This document shows positions 36,579-45,168 of a stretch of DNA of 64,000 nucleotides, in pieces; position 1 is the first letter of the stretch; each line of letters begins with the position of its first letter. The notes beneath the pieces were generated by a model. That model did no database searches and was not told the origin of the DNA. It saw nothing but the letters and a program-made list of their open reading frames with translations. Source of the stretch: Sphingobacteriales bacterium. Lineage in GTDB: Bacteria; Bacteroidota; Bacteroidia; Chitinophagales; Chitinophagaceae. The position numbers and the translations under genes are program-made. Location: assembly GCA_004144175.1 (NCBI GenBank), contig SEFT01000010.1, positions 62,001 through 126,000 of the forward strand, written 5' to 3'.

Positions 36579-37223
36579 TTATACATGTATCGACAGAATA
36601 CCGAGAAAATCTTCTCTCGGTATCATACGCGCGCCCAGGCTTTCTAGGTGCTCGGTGTATACCTGGCAATCTATAAGCACTACGCCATCTTTCTTTAATT
36701 CTTCTACGTACTTAATGAAGGCATACTTGCTGGCATTACTCCGGTGGCTGAACATGCTTTCGCCAAAGAAGACATTGCCGAGCCGGACACCATACAAGCC
36801 GCCTACCAGTTTGCCATCTTGCCAGGCTTCGGCGCTGTGTGCATAGCCAAGTGTGTGTAGTTTGGTATAGGCTTCCAATACCGCATCGGTTATCCATGTA
36901 CCGTCCTGGTCTCTACGTGGGGTTTTACGGCAGTTGGCTATCACTTCTTTGAAGGCTGCGTTTATGCGAAACTCAAAGGCGTTGCGCTTCAGCAACTGCT
37001 TCATGCTTTTACTCACCAATAGTTCATCGGGGTATAAAACAAACCTGGGGTCGGGGCACCACCAAAGCGGCAATTCGTCATCGAACCATGGGAAGATGCC
37101 ATTATGGTAGGCCAGCAGCAAGCGCTCTGTACTCAGGTCGCCGCCCATAGCCAACAAGCCATCGTCCAGCGCATCCGCCTGCGGTGGAAACCAAAGTTGA
37201 TCGTTTAAAATATGCAGATGCAT
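36579..37223 (-). CDS. aat: Leucyl/phenylalanyl-tRNA-protein transferase
   Basis: 214 residues, standard length. WFPPQADALDDGLLAMGGDL, LAYHNGIFPWFDD, LPLWWCPDPRFVL, GTWITDAVLEAYTKLHTLGY, HSAEAWQDGKLVGGLYGVRL and VFFGESMFS are all family signatures. It adds Leu or Phe to N-terminal Lys/Arg of proteins, feeding the N-end-rule ClpAP pathway. The gene is preceded by a perfect 13-bp inverted repeat that may control it. Confidence 0.97.
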   Translation of the reverse strand: MHLHILNDQLWFPPQADALDDGLLAMGGDLSTERLLLAYHNGIFPWFDDELPLWWCPDPRFVLYPDELLVSKSMKQLLKRNAFEFRINAAFKEVIANCRKTPRRDQDGTWITDAVLEAYTKLHTLGYAHSAEAWQDGKLVGGLYGVRLGNVFFGESMFSHRSNASKYAFIKYVEELKKDGVVLIDCQVYTEHLESLGARMIPREDFLGILSIHV

Positions 37224-37228
37224 GCAAG

Positions 37229-37269
37229 CTATAATTGCAGGCGCTAAGGTAGCAGTCCTGCAATTATAG
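37229..37269 (-). promoter_or_regulatory. Inverted repeat directly upstream of aat
   Basis: CTATAATTGCAGG (37229-37241) and CCTGCAATTATAG (37257-37269) are perfect complements with a 15-nt loop, 6 nt before the aat start. The loop carries TACCTTAG on the minus strand, one base from a -7 box. It could be a terminator for the preceding metallophosphoesterase gene, an operator, or a leader hairpin at the ribosome-binding site. Confidence 0.55.
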
Positions 37270-37286
37270 TTTTATAGTTGAGTGTT

Positions 37287-38030
37287 TTATACTTCGTATA
37301 AATAAAAGGGCACTTCGTAGCCTGCGCGCGTCAATATATGCTTGGCTACATTGAAGACCTTGACCCCATCGTGCGTCACACCTTCAAGCATACCTGCATG
37401 GGCATGGCCGTGAAAGCAGGCCAATACCTGCCGCCTGTTCAGTGGTTCGGCCAGGCGTGATGAACCCAGGAAGGGGTAGATCGCTTCAGGTTCGCCTAGT
37501 ACCGTCTCTTTTATGGGAGAATAGTGTAGTACTGCGATTTTCTTTATACCGTCATGATCCTGGTCGAGGCGGGCAAGGGCACGGTCGAGGTGCAGCGCCT
37601 CGTCGACGGCCTCTTGTACAAAGGCTTTCATAGCGCCCTCGCCAAACATAGAGAGCATATGGTTGTCGAACCCGCCGCCAAAACCTTTAATTCCCGCGAA
37701 ACCTATATTATTGATAACTACTGCCTCGCCATCCAGTACATGCACATTGGCATTTTGTAACATCTGGCGTATCAGCTTGTGCCGGCCTTTTTCGTGGTCG
37801 TGGTTGCCAAGTACGGCCACCACCGGTATGGTACAAGATTTCAGTTCTTCGGCCAGTACTTGCGCTTCGCCTTCATCCCCGGTATCAGTCAAGTCGCCGC
37901 AAATGACCAGTATATCTGCCTTTTGCGACACATTACGGAAGTAGTCCGTCCATTTACCCTTGTCGCTCTCCCGCACATGTATATCGCCTACTGCAGCGAT
38001 CCTTACTTTCTTTTCGGTTTCTTCTGCCAT
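37287..38030 (-). CDS. Calcineurin-like metallophosphoesterase
   Basis: 247 residues with all five metal motifs: VGDIHV, ICGDLTDTGDEGE, LGNHDHE, a conserved HYSP, and CFHGHAHAG. It is a soluble phosphodiesterase/phosphatase whose substrate cannot be told from sequence. It follows the nucleotidyltransferase-like gene by 11 nt on the same strand, so the two are likely an operon. Confidence 0.92.
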   Translation of the reverse strand: MAEETEKKVRIAAVGDIHVRESDKGKWTDYFRNVSQKADILVICGDLTDTGDEGEAQVLAEELKSCTIPVVAVLGNHDHEKGRHKLIRQMLQNANVHVLDGEAVVINNIGFAGIKGFGGGFDNHMLSMFGEGAMKAFVQEAVDEALHLDRALARLDQDHDGIKKIAVLHYSPIKETVLGEPEAIYPFLGSSRLAEPLNRRQVLACFHGHAHAGMLEGVTHDGVKVFNVAKHILTRAGYEVPFYLYEV

Positions 38031-38041
38031 ACTAACTAATG

Positions 38042-38785
38042 CTAAACTGTTTTAATGGTATAGGTCTTATAATCCCATTGTTTAATATCAACGCTGTACT
38101 GAGTCTGATCGATCATTGGCCCCCTGCACACGCGCTCCACAGCCGGCGGTAAGTCATATTGCTCGTTTGCACGGCTTATCAGTTCATCGAAAAGCCATTT
38201 AGGGATGATGTCATGGAACTCAGATGGATATACGAATTGAAAGATCAGTATTTGTGCCAGCAACAAGTGCCAGTGGCGGTCAAGTCGCATAAAGAGGCGT
38301 TTCCAATCAATATTTTTGCCATACCTCATCATTACATGGTTGATGTCGGCACCATCGAAGCGTTCGCGGTTCTGCACGTATATTTTGCAGAATATGAGCT
38401 CTTCAGCAGGAATGAATTTTACCGGGGTGTCGGCAAAGGTTCCTTCGGAAGCATGCTCGTACCAGGAGTCGTCAACGGTGCATATATTATTTACGGTATC
38501 AAATATGATGTCGATAAAATATTCGCCTTTAAACACCTTGGCTATCCAGCGAGCATCATGCAGCTCGGTATGAAATCCCTTTTCGGCAAAGAATTTCAGC
38601 ATTTTGGGGTACTCGGAAGGTTTGCAGAAAACATCCAGGTCTTTTGTGTCACGGTATATACCAGTGTAGTGAAACATGGCGAAAGCGCCCCCAAGCATAT
38701 AGTTTACGCCACTTTGGTTGAGTAGTTCCAGTGCCTCTTGATAAAATGCATATGCTTCTTTCTTCTGTTCTTCAGTAACAATCAT
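38042..38785 (-). CDS. Nucleotidyltransferase-superfamily protein
   Basis: 247 residues. NYMLGGAFAMFHYTGIYRDT followed by KDLDVFC shows the GG...RxTKDLDV signature of the minimal nucleotidyltransferase fold (Gly-rich turn then D-x-D). Similar proteins act on small molecules or RNA, or are degenerate; substrate unknown. First gene of a two-gene unit with the metallophosphoesterase. Confidence 0.85.
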   Translation of the reverse strand: MIVTEEQKKEAYAFYQEALELLNQSGVNYMLGGAFAMFHYTGIYRDTKDLDVFCKPSEYPKMLKFFAEKGFHTELHDARWIAKVFKGEYFIDIIFDTVNNICTVDDSWYEHASEGTFADTPVKFIPAEELIFCKIYVQNRERFDGADINHVMMRYGKNIDWKRLFMRLDRHWHLLLAQILIFQFVYPSEFHDIIPKWLFDELISRANEQYDLPPAVERVCRGPMIDQTQYSVDIKQWDYKTYTIKTV

Positions 38786-39396
38786 AATTCTTTTTATTTA
38801 ATGCGTCTCACCTGTTAGTATTTAGCGTAGCCGTGATGAAACATTTGTAAAAAACATGCCATAGATGAGGTAGGATATGCTATGCCCAAAGGAAGCATAA
38901 AAGAGCAGGCTTATCAGGTAAAAAGTGGGCCTCATCGTTATTGTCACAGCACTAAAATCATGTAAAGGCTTGGTTTTTGTATTCCCTGTTATCGAAATTT
39001 TAAGGTAGTATTATTTGAAGTTTATATCGTGTGTAACGCTTGCTGCTATTGGAAAATAAAATTTTAAAAACATGTATTTTTTAATTTATTTGAATGTAGG
39101 GGTTGCGTTACGGTTAAATTTGCAATAATCTCTAAAGAAAATCGGTTAGAAGCGGAATTATTATATACTTTTGCATCTAATTCTATATCTTTGTGTCGCT
39201 TAAGATTGTTGTTTTCTGACAATGAGAGTCTTATAGTTATGCAAGATTAGCAAGGAGAGAGTCGCAGAAAGCCACTGCGTTATTATTAATTATTGATCAC
39301 ATATTGCATACATTTTATTGATAGTCAACGGTTAAGAACAGCCTATCGTTTTTAATCGTGTTTAGTTTAATATTTGGATAAATTAATTTATTTGGC
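38786..39396 (+). promoter_or_regulatory. Long AT-rich leader region of gldK with several -7 boxes
   Basis: About 610 nt without a gene. TAnnTTTG matches occur at 39115-39122 (TAAATTTG, with TTTG 22 nt upstream at 39089-39092), 39166-39173 (TACTTTTG) and 39186-39193 (TATCTTTG). If the last is used, the gldK leader is about 200 nt. No tRNA or named RNA element was recognised in it. Confidence 0.5.
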
Positions 39397-40722
39397 ATGT
39401 TTTTAAGAGCTACATCCTTAGCAGTAGTTGCAACGGCGTTATCGATTTCATCAGTATTTGCGCAAAGAAGTTTGCCGCGGCCGGTTAAAGCGTATAACCG
39501 TACTACAGTTCCAGCGCCTCCGGGGATGGTATATGTACCAGGTGGAAGTATTGTGATGAAGTATGGTCAGGATCTGGCAGATTCCTCTAGCTACAAACAA
39601 ATCAGTCTGAGTCCGTTTTTTATCGACGCCACCGAAGTTACCAACGCACAGTATCGTGAGTTTGTTGATTGGGTCGCAGATTCGGTGTTGATAACAGAAT
39701 ATCTGAAGGATGATAAATACTTTCAAAAAGGCCATAAAGGTGACACGGTTACTGCCCGCCGTATAAATTGGGGTAAAGTAGGCAGCAAATCATTGTGGAG
39801 AAGAGGTGACTCTAAGATACAGAGTGCACTACAGCCAATGCTGGATCACGGCATGCTGCGCCAGGACTTGCTGAAGTACGCATTCGAGTCGCGCAAGCCG
39901 GGTAAAACTCAAAAAGAAGATAAATACATTACCCGCGTTGTAGGTGTATATCCTAATACTATGGTGTGGGCTACAGACTTCCCTAACTCTCAGATAGACG
40001 TTATGGTTCAGGATTATTTTACAAACCCTGCCTTCAATGACTACCCGGTTGTGGGTATAACATGGGAGCAGGCACAGGCCTACACTACCTGGAGGAGCAA
40101 TAACACCAGCCGTGGCGGTAAGAGCAAGTATAACCTGACCTATAAGATGCCATTGAGCCTGCCATCAGAAGCGCAGTGGGTATATGCTGCTCAGGGCCGC
40201 CAGGATCTGAGAACGACACTTACTGCCTATGGCGATAGTGCTATCATAGCTCCGCGCGATAAAAAGAATGGTCTTTCTGCTAACTTCAAGCAAGATGAAG
40301 GCGACTACACAGGCGACGGTTCTTCTTATACCGTACACGTAATGTCTTACGCGCCAAATGAATTTGGACTGTATAACATGGTGGGTAACGTAGCCGAGTG
40401 GACATTGGATGCTTACAACGAATCTGCATGGGCATTTGTGCATGACCAAAATCCGGTGCTGATCTATCACGCGGATTCCAACGAGGCCGATGTGATGAAA
40501 CGTAAAGTGATACGCGGCGGATCGTGGAAAGACAACGGTATGCAGCTGAGCCCATATACAAGGAACTACGAAGTGCAGGATGTACCACACTCTTACATCG
40601 GTTTCCGCTGCGTAATGCCAGCACCTGAAATACTTACAAAACAGGTAGCTACAAGGAAAGCTACTGCTGCGAAGAAAAAGAAGGTCATAAAAAACAATGA
40701 CAAAGCAACAGCAAGCAAATAA
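39397..40722 (+). CDS. gldK: Gliding motility/T9SS ring protein GldK (formylglycine-generating enzyme-like)
   Basis: 441 residues: signal peptide MFLRATSLAVVATALSISSV to FAQ, then an FGE-sulfatase domain (MVYVPGGSI, FFIDATEVTNAQYREFVDW, YPVVGITWEQAQAYTTWR, MPLSLPSEAQWVYAA, YNMVGNVAEWTLDAYN, VIRGGSWKD, GFRCVMPA) and a Lys-rich C terminus. As first of gldKLMN it is the periplasmic ring component of the T9SS core. An in-frame stop lies 15 nt upstream of the ATG, so the start is secure. Oddly, there is no Cys lipobox after the signal peptide, although GldK is usually a lipoprotein. Gap to gldL is 54 nt. Confidence 0.93.
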   Translation: MFLRATSLAVVATALSISSVFAQRSLPRPVKAYNRTTVPAPPGMVYVPGGSIVMKYGQDLADSSSYKQISLSPFFIDATEVTNAQYREFVDWVADSVLITEYLKDDKYFQKGHKGDTVTARRINWGKVGSKSLWRRGDSKIQSALQPMLDHGMLRQDLLKYAFESRKPGKTQKEDKYITRVVGVYPNTMVWATDFPNSQIDVMVQDYFTNPAFNDYPVVGITWEQAQAYTTWRSNNTSRGGKSKYNLTYKMPLSLPSEAQWVYAAQGRQDLRTTLTAYGDSAIIAPRDKKNGLSANFKQDEGDYTGDGSSYTVHVMSYAPNEFGLYNMVGNVAEWTLDAYNESAWAFVHDQNPVLIYHADSNEADVMKRKVIRGGSWKDNGMQLSPYTRNYEVQDVPHSYIGFRCVMPAPEILTKQVATRKATAAKKKKVIKNNDKATASK

Positions 40723-40776
40723 GGAATACTAACCAACCAATCAGTATAATACAATCAAATCAAATCGTAGCAGTTT

Positions 40777-41394
40777 ATGAAAGCCAATCAAACAACTAAA
40801 AAGAAAATTGGAGTTAACACGCTTGTTTCCTGGGGTGCAAGTATTGTTATCATCGGTCTGATGTTTAAAATTCTTCACTGGAAGGGTGGCGAGATAATGA
40901 TCGCTGCCGGTCTTATTACGGAAGCAATCCTGTTTGGTTTGCTGGGTTATACTGCCATGAGCGAAGAGTCGGCTCAACCTAAGGAAGAGCTGAAGCCGGT
41001 GAAAAATTCTACTAACGACCTCGAAAACCTACTGGCTACAACTATAGACGTAAAGGTGATAGAGCGTTTGAAAATTGGCTTTGATAACTTTAATAAAACG
41101 GTAGAATCTGTAAACCAGATAGCCGGTTCTTCTAAGATAGCGCAAGGCATGCTTACCGAAGTAGAAACTGCTACTGAAGAAATTAAAAAATTCCAGAAAT
41201 CTCTGGCCGATCTGAATAGTGTTTATAAAAAGCAAGTTGACTCTGTAGCACAGGTTTCAAGCTCTGCTCAAGCTGCCGAAGGCATGAGCACCGAAGTGAA
41301 AACCACTACTGAAGAGATCAAAAAATTGCAGAAAAATCTGTCTGACCTGAACAATGTTTACAAAGCTCAGCTGGACGCATTTAGAAAAAACTAA
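40777..41394 (+). CDS. gldL: T9SS motor inner-membrane protein GldL
   Basis: 205 residues. Two transmembrane helices near residues 15-33 and 39-60; the second is GEIMIAAGLITEAILFGLLG and carries Glu residues within a hydrophobic helix, consistent with the proton-path Glu of GldL. GldL with GldM forms the proton-driven rotary motor. The cytoplasmic tail contains a tandem ~43-residue duplication (GMLTEVETATEEIKKFQKSL... and GMSTEVKTTTEEIKKLQKNL...). 14-nt gap to gldM. Confidence 0.96.
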   Translation: MKANQTTKKKIGVNTLVSWGASIVIIGLMFKILHWKGGEIMIAAGLITEAILFGLLGYTAMSEESAQPKEELKPVKNSTNDLENLLATTIDVKVIERLKIGFDNFNKTVESVNQIAGSSKIAQGMLTEVETATEEIKKFQKSLADLNSVYKKQVDSVAQVSSSAQAAEGMSTEVKTTTEEIKKLQKNLSDLNNVYKAQLDAFRKN

Positions 41395-41408
41395 AAACAC
41401 TATAGAAC

Positions 41409-42947
41409 ATGGCAGGAGCAAATGAAACGCCCCGGCAGAAGATGATGGGTATCCTCTATCTTGTGCTGTTGGGCCTTGTAGCCACTAACGTGAGCACATC
41501 CGTACTGGATGCATTTAGGAGACTGACGGAAAGTCTGGTAACCTCTAGTAAAAACGTACAAAGCAGTATTGATAATACTTTTAAAAGTTTTGAAGCAACT
41601 AAGCTGAAAGACGAGCCTGAACGTGCCCGCCTCGTGTATGATAAGGCAGTAAAGGCACGTAAACTGTGTGATGACCTCGACAAAAAAATTGAGGATCACA
41701 AAAAGGCGATGGTTGATGAAGGCGGTGGTTTTAGCGAAGAGATAAATGATATCAAAGGTCGCGACAACCAGGATGCGGCTTACCGCCTGATGATCAATCA
41801 GAAAAGAGGTCCGGAACTGAAAGCGCAAATAGAAAAAACGAAGGCTGAGCTGTTAGCATTGCTTGATCCTAAAGATCGTGCAACGGTAAACCTGCCGCTT
41901 GATGCTAGTGACCCCAAACCGCGTGGAGGAATTAAAACAAGCTGGGAGATGGCTAACTTCGGAGATGGAGTACCATTGACTGCTGCCTATACCACGCTTA
42001 CAAAAATACAAGCCGATCTTAAGAACGCTGAAGCTGAAGTTGTTAAAAAAGTGCTGGGCCAGATGGATAGGGCAGTAGTAAACCTTGACCAGTTTGCGGC
42101 CGTGGCGGTAGCCCCAAGCTCTTATGTAATACAAGGACAGCCGTATAGCGCTGAAGTATTCCTGACTGCATCAGATTCAAAATCGAACCCTGAAATATCG
42201 GTGAACGGTCAATCGCTGAATGTGCAAAATGGTAAAGGTGTATATACTTTGAGCACAAGCAAGGAAGGTACGTTTGCCTGGACAGGTCTTATTAAAGTGA
42301 AACAGACGGACGGTACCGTAAAAGAGTATCGTACAGCAGAACAGACCTACCAGGTAGCAAGACCATCGGCGGTAGTATCTGCCGACAAAATGAATGTACT
42401 ATACATCGGTGTTTCTAACCCGGTATCGGTATCCGCTCCGGGTATTCCGAAAGAGAAACTTAAGCTGGGTATCAGCGGCGGTTCGGCTTCTGGTGCTAAT
42501 GGCAACTATAATATTAGTGTATCTTCGCCAGGTAAAGCAATGATTACGGTTTCGGCAGAAACAGCTCCTGGTAAAACGCAGACACTGAGCAGCACAGAAT
42601 TTCGTATAAAGCGTATTCCTGACCCTCGTGTAAAATTTGCGGGTAAGACAGGCGGAAAGCTGAGTACGGTGGCATTCAAGTCTCAAAACAGGCTTTTTGC
42701 TGCGCTTGACAACTTTGATTTTGATGCTAAGTTCGACATACAGAGTTTTAGCATGATTATTGTTAGACCACGTAGTGCCGGTGAAGCGACCGTGCTGAAA
42801 GCATCAGGAACAACGCTAAACCCTGCGATGATGCAGGCAATGGCTAGCTTAACACCTGGTTCGCGTGTAATCTTTGACAATATAATAGCTGTGGGCCCCG
42901 ATAAGCAGATGCGACAGCTGGATCCACTTACATTGACTGCTGAATAA
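41409..42947 (+). CDS. gldM: T9SS motor protein GldM
   Basis: 512 residues: a single N-terminal transmembrane helix (MMGILYLVLLGLVATNVSTS), then a large periplasmic part with coiled and Ig-like beta domains (YVIQGQPYSAEVFLTASDSK, VLYIGVSNPVSV) typical of GldM/PorM. With GldL it forms the stator-rotor motor that spans the periplasm. Four overlapping gene positions and short gaps place it in the gldKLMN operon. Confidence 0.96.
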   Translation: MAGANETPRQKMMGILYLVLLGLVATNVSTSVLDAFRRLTESLVTSSKNVQSSIDNTFKSFEATKLKDEPERARLVYDKAVKARKLCDDLDKKIEDHKKAMVDEGGGFSEEINDIKGRDNQDAAYRLMINQKRGPELKAQIEKTKAELLALLDPKDRATVNLPLDASDPKPRGGIKTSWEMANFGDGVPLTAAYTTLTKIQADLKNAEAEVVKKVLGQMDRAVVNLDQFAAVAVAPSSYVIQGQPYSAEVFLTASDSKSNPEISVNGQSLNVQNGKGVYTLSTSKEGTFAWTGLIKVKQTDGTVKEYRTAEQTYQVARPSAVVSADKMNVLYIGVSNPVSVSAPGIPKEKLKLGISGGSASGANGNYNISVSSPGKAMITVSAETAPGKTQTLSSTEFRIKRIPDPRVKFAGKTGGKLSTVAFKSQNRLFAALDNFDFDAKFDIQSFSMIIVRPRSAGEATVLKASGTTLNPAMMQAMASLTPGSRVIFDNIIAVGPDKQMRQLDPLTLTAE

Positions 42948-42972
42948 GAAAAATATTATAAGAAAAACGATC

Positions 42973-43980
42973 ATGAAAAAGAATTTGAAACTTGCCTTGA
43001 TGTTGTGTGTGTGTTTGGGTGTTAATTACCAGGTGCAGGCGCAAGAAATTTCTGACAGTACAACGCCGGTTGCGTCTGAAACGACGCCACCAGCGTCGTC
43101 TGATATGATACCTCCAGCTGGGTCTGAAGCTGATCCTGCTATATCGGGAGCTACTCCTTCTGAAACTGCGTCGGAAGATGCAGGCGGAATAGGTGGTGGC
43201 TACCCCATGATAGATGATGAAGATGAAGTAGTGGCTGTTGAAGACTTAGCAGACACCAACGCAGTAGTGACGGACGGGTACATGGCCACCAATAACCTTA
43301 AGAGGGCTAAGCCAATCCCGCTACCTGAGATCAATGCCGCGAATGTTAAGTTTTACAAACGCATCTGGAGAGACATCGATCTGAAAGATCCTAAAAACTC
43401 CAGTGTATTCTTTTCTATGGATGGCAGCTTGACCGAACTTTTGGTAAGTTCAGTTAAGAAAGGCAAGATCATAGCTTACGACCCAAGACAGACAAAGAAA
43501 AACCCTACGGGAGATGGTTTTACAACCAAACTGCCCGCAGACCAGGCAATGTCTCGCCTTGTTGATAGTGTACTGGTGCAACAATTTGATGAAAACGGCA
43601 ACGTGATCGGATCTTCTATGCAGCTAAATGAGTTCAATCCTGAGAACATTACGAAGTATCGTATTAAAGAAGATATCTTCTTCGACAGGCAGCGCTCTAA
43701 ATACGAAACCAGAATAGTGGGTATTGCTCCGCTGAAGAAAGTGAACGCAGGTGGGGAAGAACTTTCCGAAGTTGTGTTTTGGTTGCATTATCCTTCCATC
43801 CGTAAAGTGTTGGTAACCAGGGAAAGCAAGGATGGCCTGAGTTTTGATGACATTTTCATACAGCGCAGCTTCGTTAGCCAGATCATCAGAGATTCTAAGA
43901 ATCCTGGTCAAAAGATCGAAAATCCTGCTTTGGCTGAAAAGCAGTTGAAAGAGCAGAAAGAGAAGATCTGGAAATACTAG
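42973..43980 (+). CDS. gldN: T9SS ring protein GldN
   Basis: 335 residues: signal peptide MKKNLKLALMLCVCLGVNYQ to VQAQ, then a low-complexity Ser/Thr/Pro/Ala and acidic segment (about 25-90: TTPVASETTPPASS, MIDDEDEVVAVEDL), and the conserved GldN domain (VKFYKRIWRDIDLKDPKNSS, YRIKEDIFFDRQRSKYETRI, PLKKVNAGGEELSEVVFWLH, RVSFVS-like end). GldN binds GldK in the periplasmic ring. The low-complexity insertion is unusual for the family. Confidence 0.95.
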   Translation: MKKNLKLALMLCVCLGVNYQVQAQEISDSTTPVASETTPPASSDMIPPAGSEADPAISGATPSETASEDAGGIGGGYPMIDDEDEVVAVEDLADTNAVVTDGYMATNNLKRAKPIPLPEINAANVKFYKRIWRDIDLKDPKNSSVFFSMDGSLTELLVSSVKKGKIIAYDPRQTKKNPTGDGFTTKLPADQAMSRLVDSVLVQQFDENGNVIGSSMQLNEFNPENITKYRIKEDIFFDRQRSKYETRIVGIAPLKKVNAGGEELSEVVFWLHYPSIRKVLVTRESKDGLSFDDIFIQRSFVSQIIRDSKNPGQKIENPALAEKQLKEQKEKIWKY

Positions 43981-44016
43981 GTTGTGCCCAACATCGCCAG
44001 TGTAAAACAAATATCT

Positions 44017-44730
44017 ATGAATACTAGGATACTTTTTCTTTTAGGTTTGTTCCTAACAGCAGTTGCGCCATCCTTTGCTCAGGTTCAATTTGTACCTAAC
44101 GGGGCACATCGTTTTAGCGCCGGCATAGGCGGGGGCGTTGCCAGACTCTACGGCGATCTGCCCAATCGCTCTATGACTCCGGTTGGCAGGATCAATGTTG
44201 AATATAAACTAAAAGAATTCTTGTCGTTTGGATTGGAAGGTCAAATAGGCACACTAGAAACAGGCGTAAAGAATGCTGTGCCTGATGCGGCGGGCAGATA
44301 TCTTAGGAGCTCATCTTGGGGTCTTCATTCGGTAAACAGCTTTCAGGCTGTGAATGCTTATGGAAGGGTGGGTATAGGTATGCTAACGGAAGATAATGAG
44401 GATCTCAGCCGCCTTATCAAAAACATATACGCCGGAATTGGATTTGGTATCATCCGCAATAGTATGAGTGATATTGTTGCAAGGTTTCCGGAAAACAACG
44501 CGAAAATTTCCAATGTTAAGGATAAGTCTATTGGTATAGCGTTACCTATCAGCGCCGGAATAAATGTTGACATTCCCGGAACTAATATTACGGGAAATTT
44601 TAATGTGCAATATAATATTACTAATTCTGAAGGACTGGACGGATACGACTTTACATCCGGCGGTTTAAAGAAAGATGGATACTTGTTTATTTCATTGGGT
44701 GTTAAATACAACTTTGGACCGTTATTGTAA
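44017..44730 (+). CDS. Outer-membrane beta-barrel-like protein downstream of gldN
   Basis: About 237 residues from the ATG at 44017; the frame opens with GTG at 43984 but the chosen start gives a signal peptide (MNTRILFLLGLFLTAVAPSF to AQ). Alternating strands (GGVARLYGDL, INVEYKLKEFLSFGLEGQIG, AYGRVGIGM, GIALPISAGINVDIPG, LFISLGVKYNFGPLL) fit a barrel of about 8-10 strands. It lies 36 nt after gldN in the same operon, so it may be a T9SS accessory outer-membrane protein. It is too small and different in motif to call PorV or SprA. Confidence 0.72.
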   Translation: MNTRILFLLGLFLTAVAPSFAQVQFVPNGAHRFSAGIGGGVARLYGDLPNRSMTPVGRINVEYKLKEFLSFGLEGQIGTLETGVKNAVPDAAGRYLRSSSWGLHSVNSFQAVNAYGRVGIGMLTEDNEDLSRLIKNIYAGIGFGIIRNSMSDIVARFPENNAKISNVKDKSIGIALPISAGINVDIPGTNITGNFNVQYNITNSEGLDGYDFTSGGLKKDGYLFISLGVKYNFGPLL

Positions 44731-44753
44731 TTGCAATAGATAAAATGTATTGT

Positions 44754-44786
44754 AGAAAGGACAAACCACGTTTGTCCTTTCTTAAT
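44754..44786 (+). terminator. Terminator of the gld operon
   Basis: Perfect 12-bp stem (44754-44765 with 44771-44782), CCACG loop and short T-rich tail, 24 nt after the stop at 44730. Confidence 0.85.
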
Positions 44787-45124
44787 TAATGCCCAATGTA
44801 GTATTACGTAACTGGCTTAGCCAGATAGGTGTTTTAAGGTCAACATTAGTGCCGCTGACTGAGGTCATCGGTTTACATCTCATTGATACTCATAACTACA
44901 AACGACTGGCGTAACAAAATCTTTTACACAAAGATAACCTTTGAAGATCCATCTGTGCTCGGCAATATAGTTTACGTTAGCAGATATTATAATCGCGACG
45001 ATTTTATCTAATTACGCATATTGATTATGTTGGTTATAATGTTTTTTAATATTTAGAGACGTAAAAACGGTGCTCCAAATAGCCTATTTCTTATGATATT
45101 ACATTTTTTCTCACTGATAATTAA
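44787..45124. other. AT-rich non-coding spacer before the polysaccharide operon
   Basis: About 340 nt between the gld terminator and the promoter at 45125. Only a small CTGGC/GCCAG hairpin (44812-44824) was noticed. No ORF, tRNA or named RNA was recognised; binding sites for regulators of the polysaccharide operon could lie here but I see no clear one. Confidence 0.4.
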
Positions 45125-45156
45125 TTTGATCAAGACTTCAAATAAAAGTACCTTTG
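45125..45156 (+). promoter_or_regulatory. Promoter of the exopolysaccharide operon
   Basis: TTTG (45125-45128), 20-nt spacer, TACCTTTG (45149-45156). It matches the Bacteroidota consensus closely. The box overlaps the start of the open frame (TTG at 45154), so translation must begin after it; the ATG at 45169 would leave a leader of only a few nucleotides. Confidence 0.85.
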
Positions 45157-45168
45157 CAAAAAATTAAT

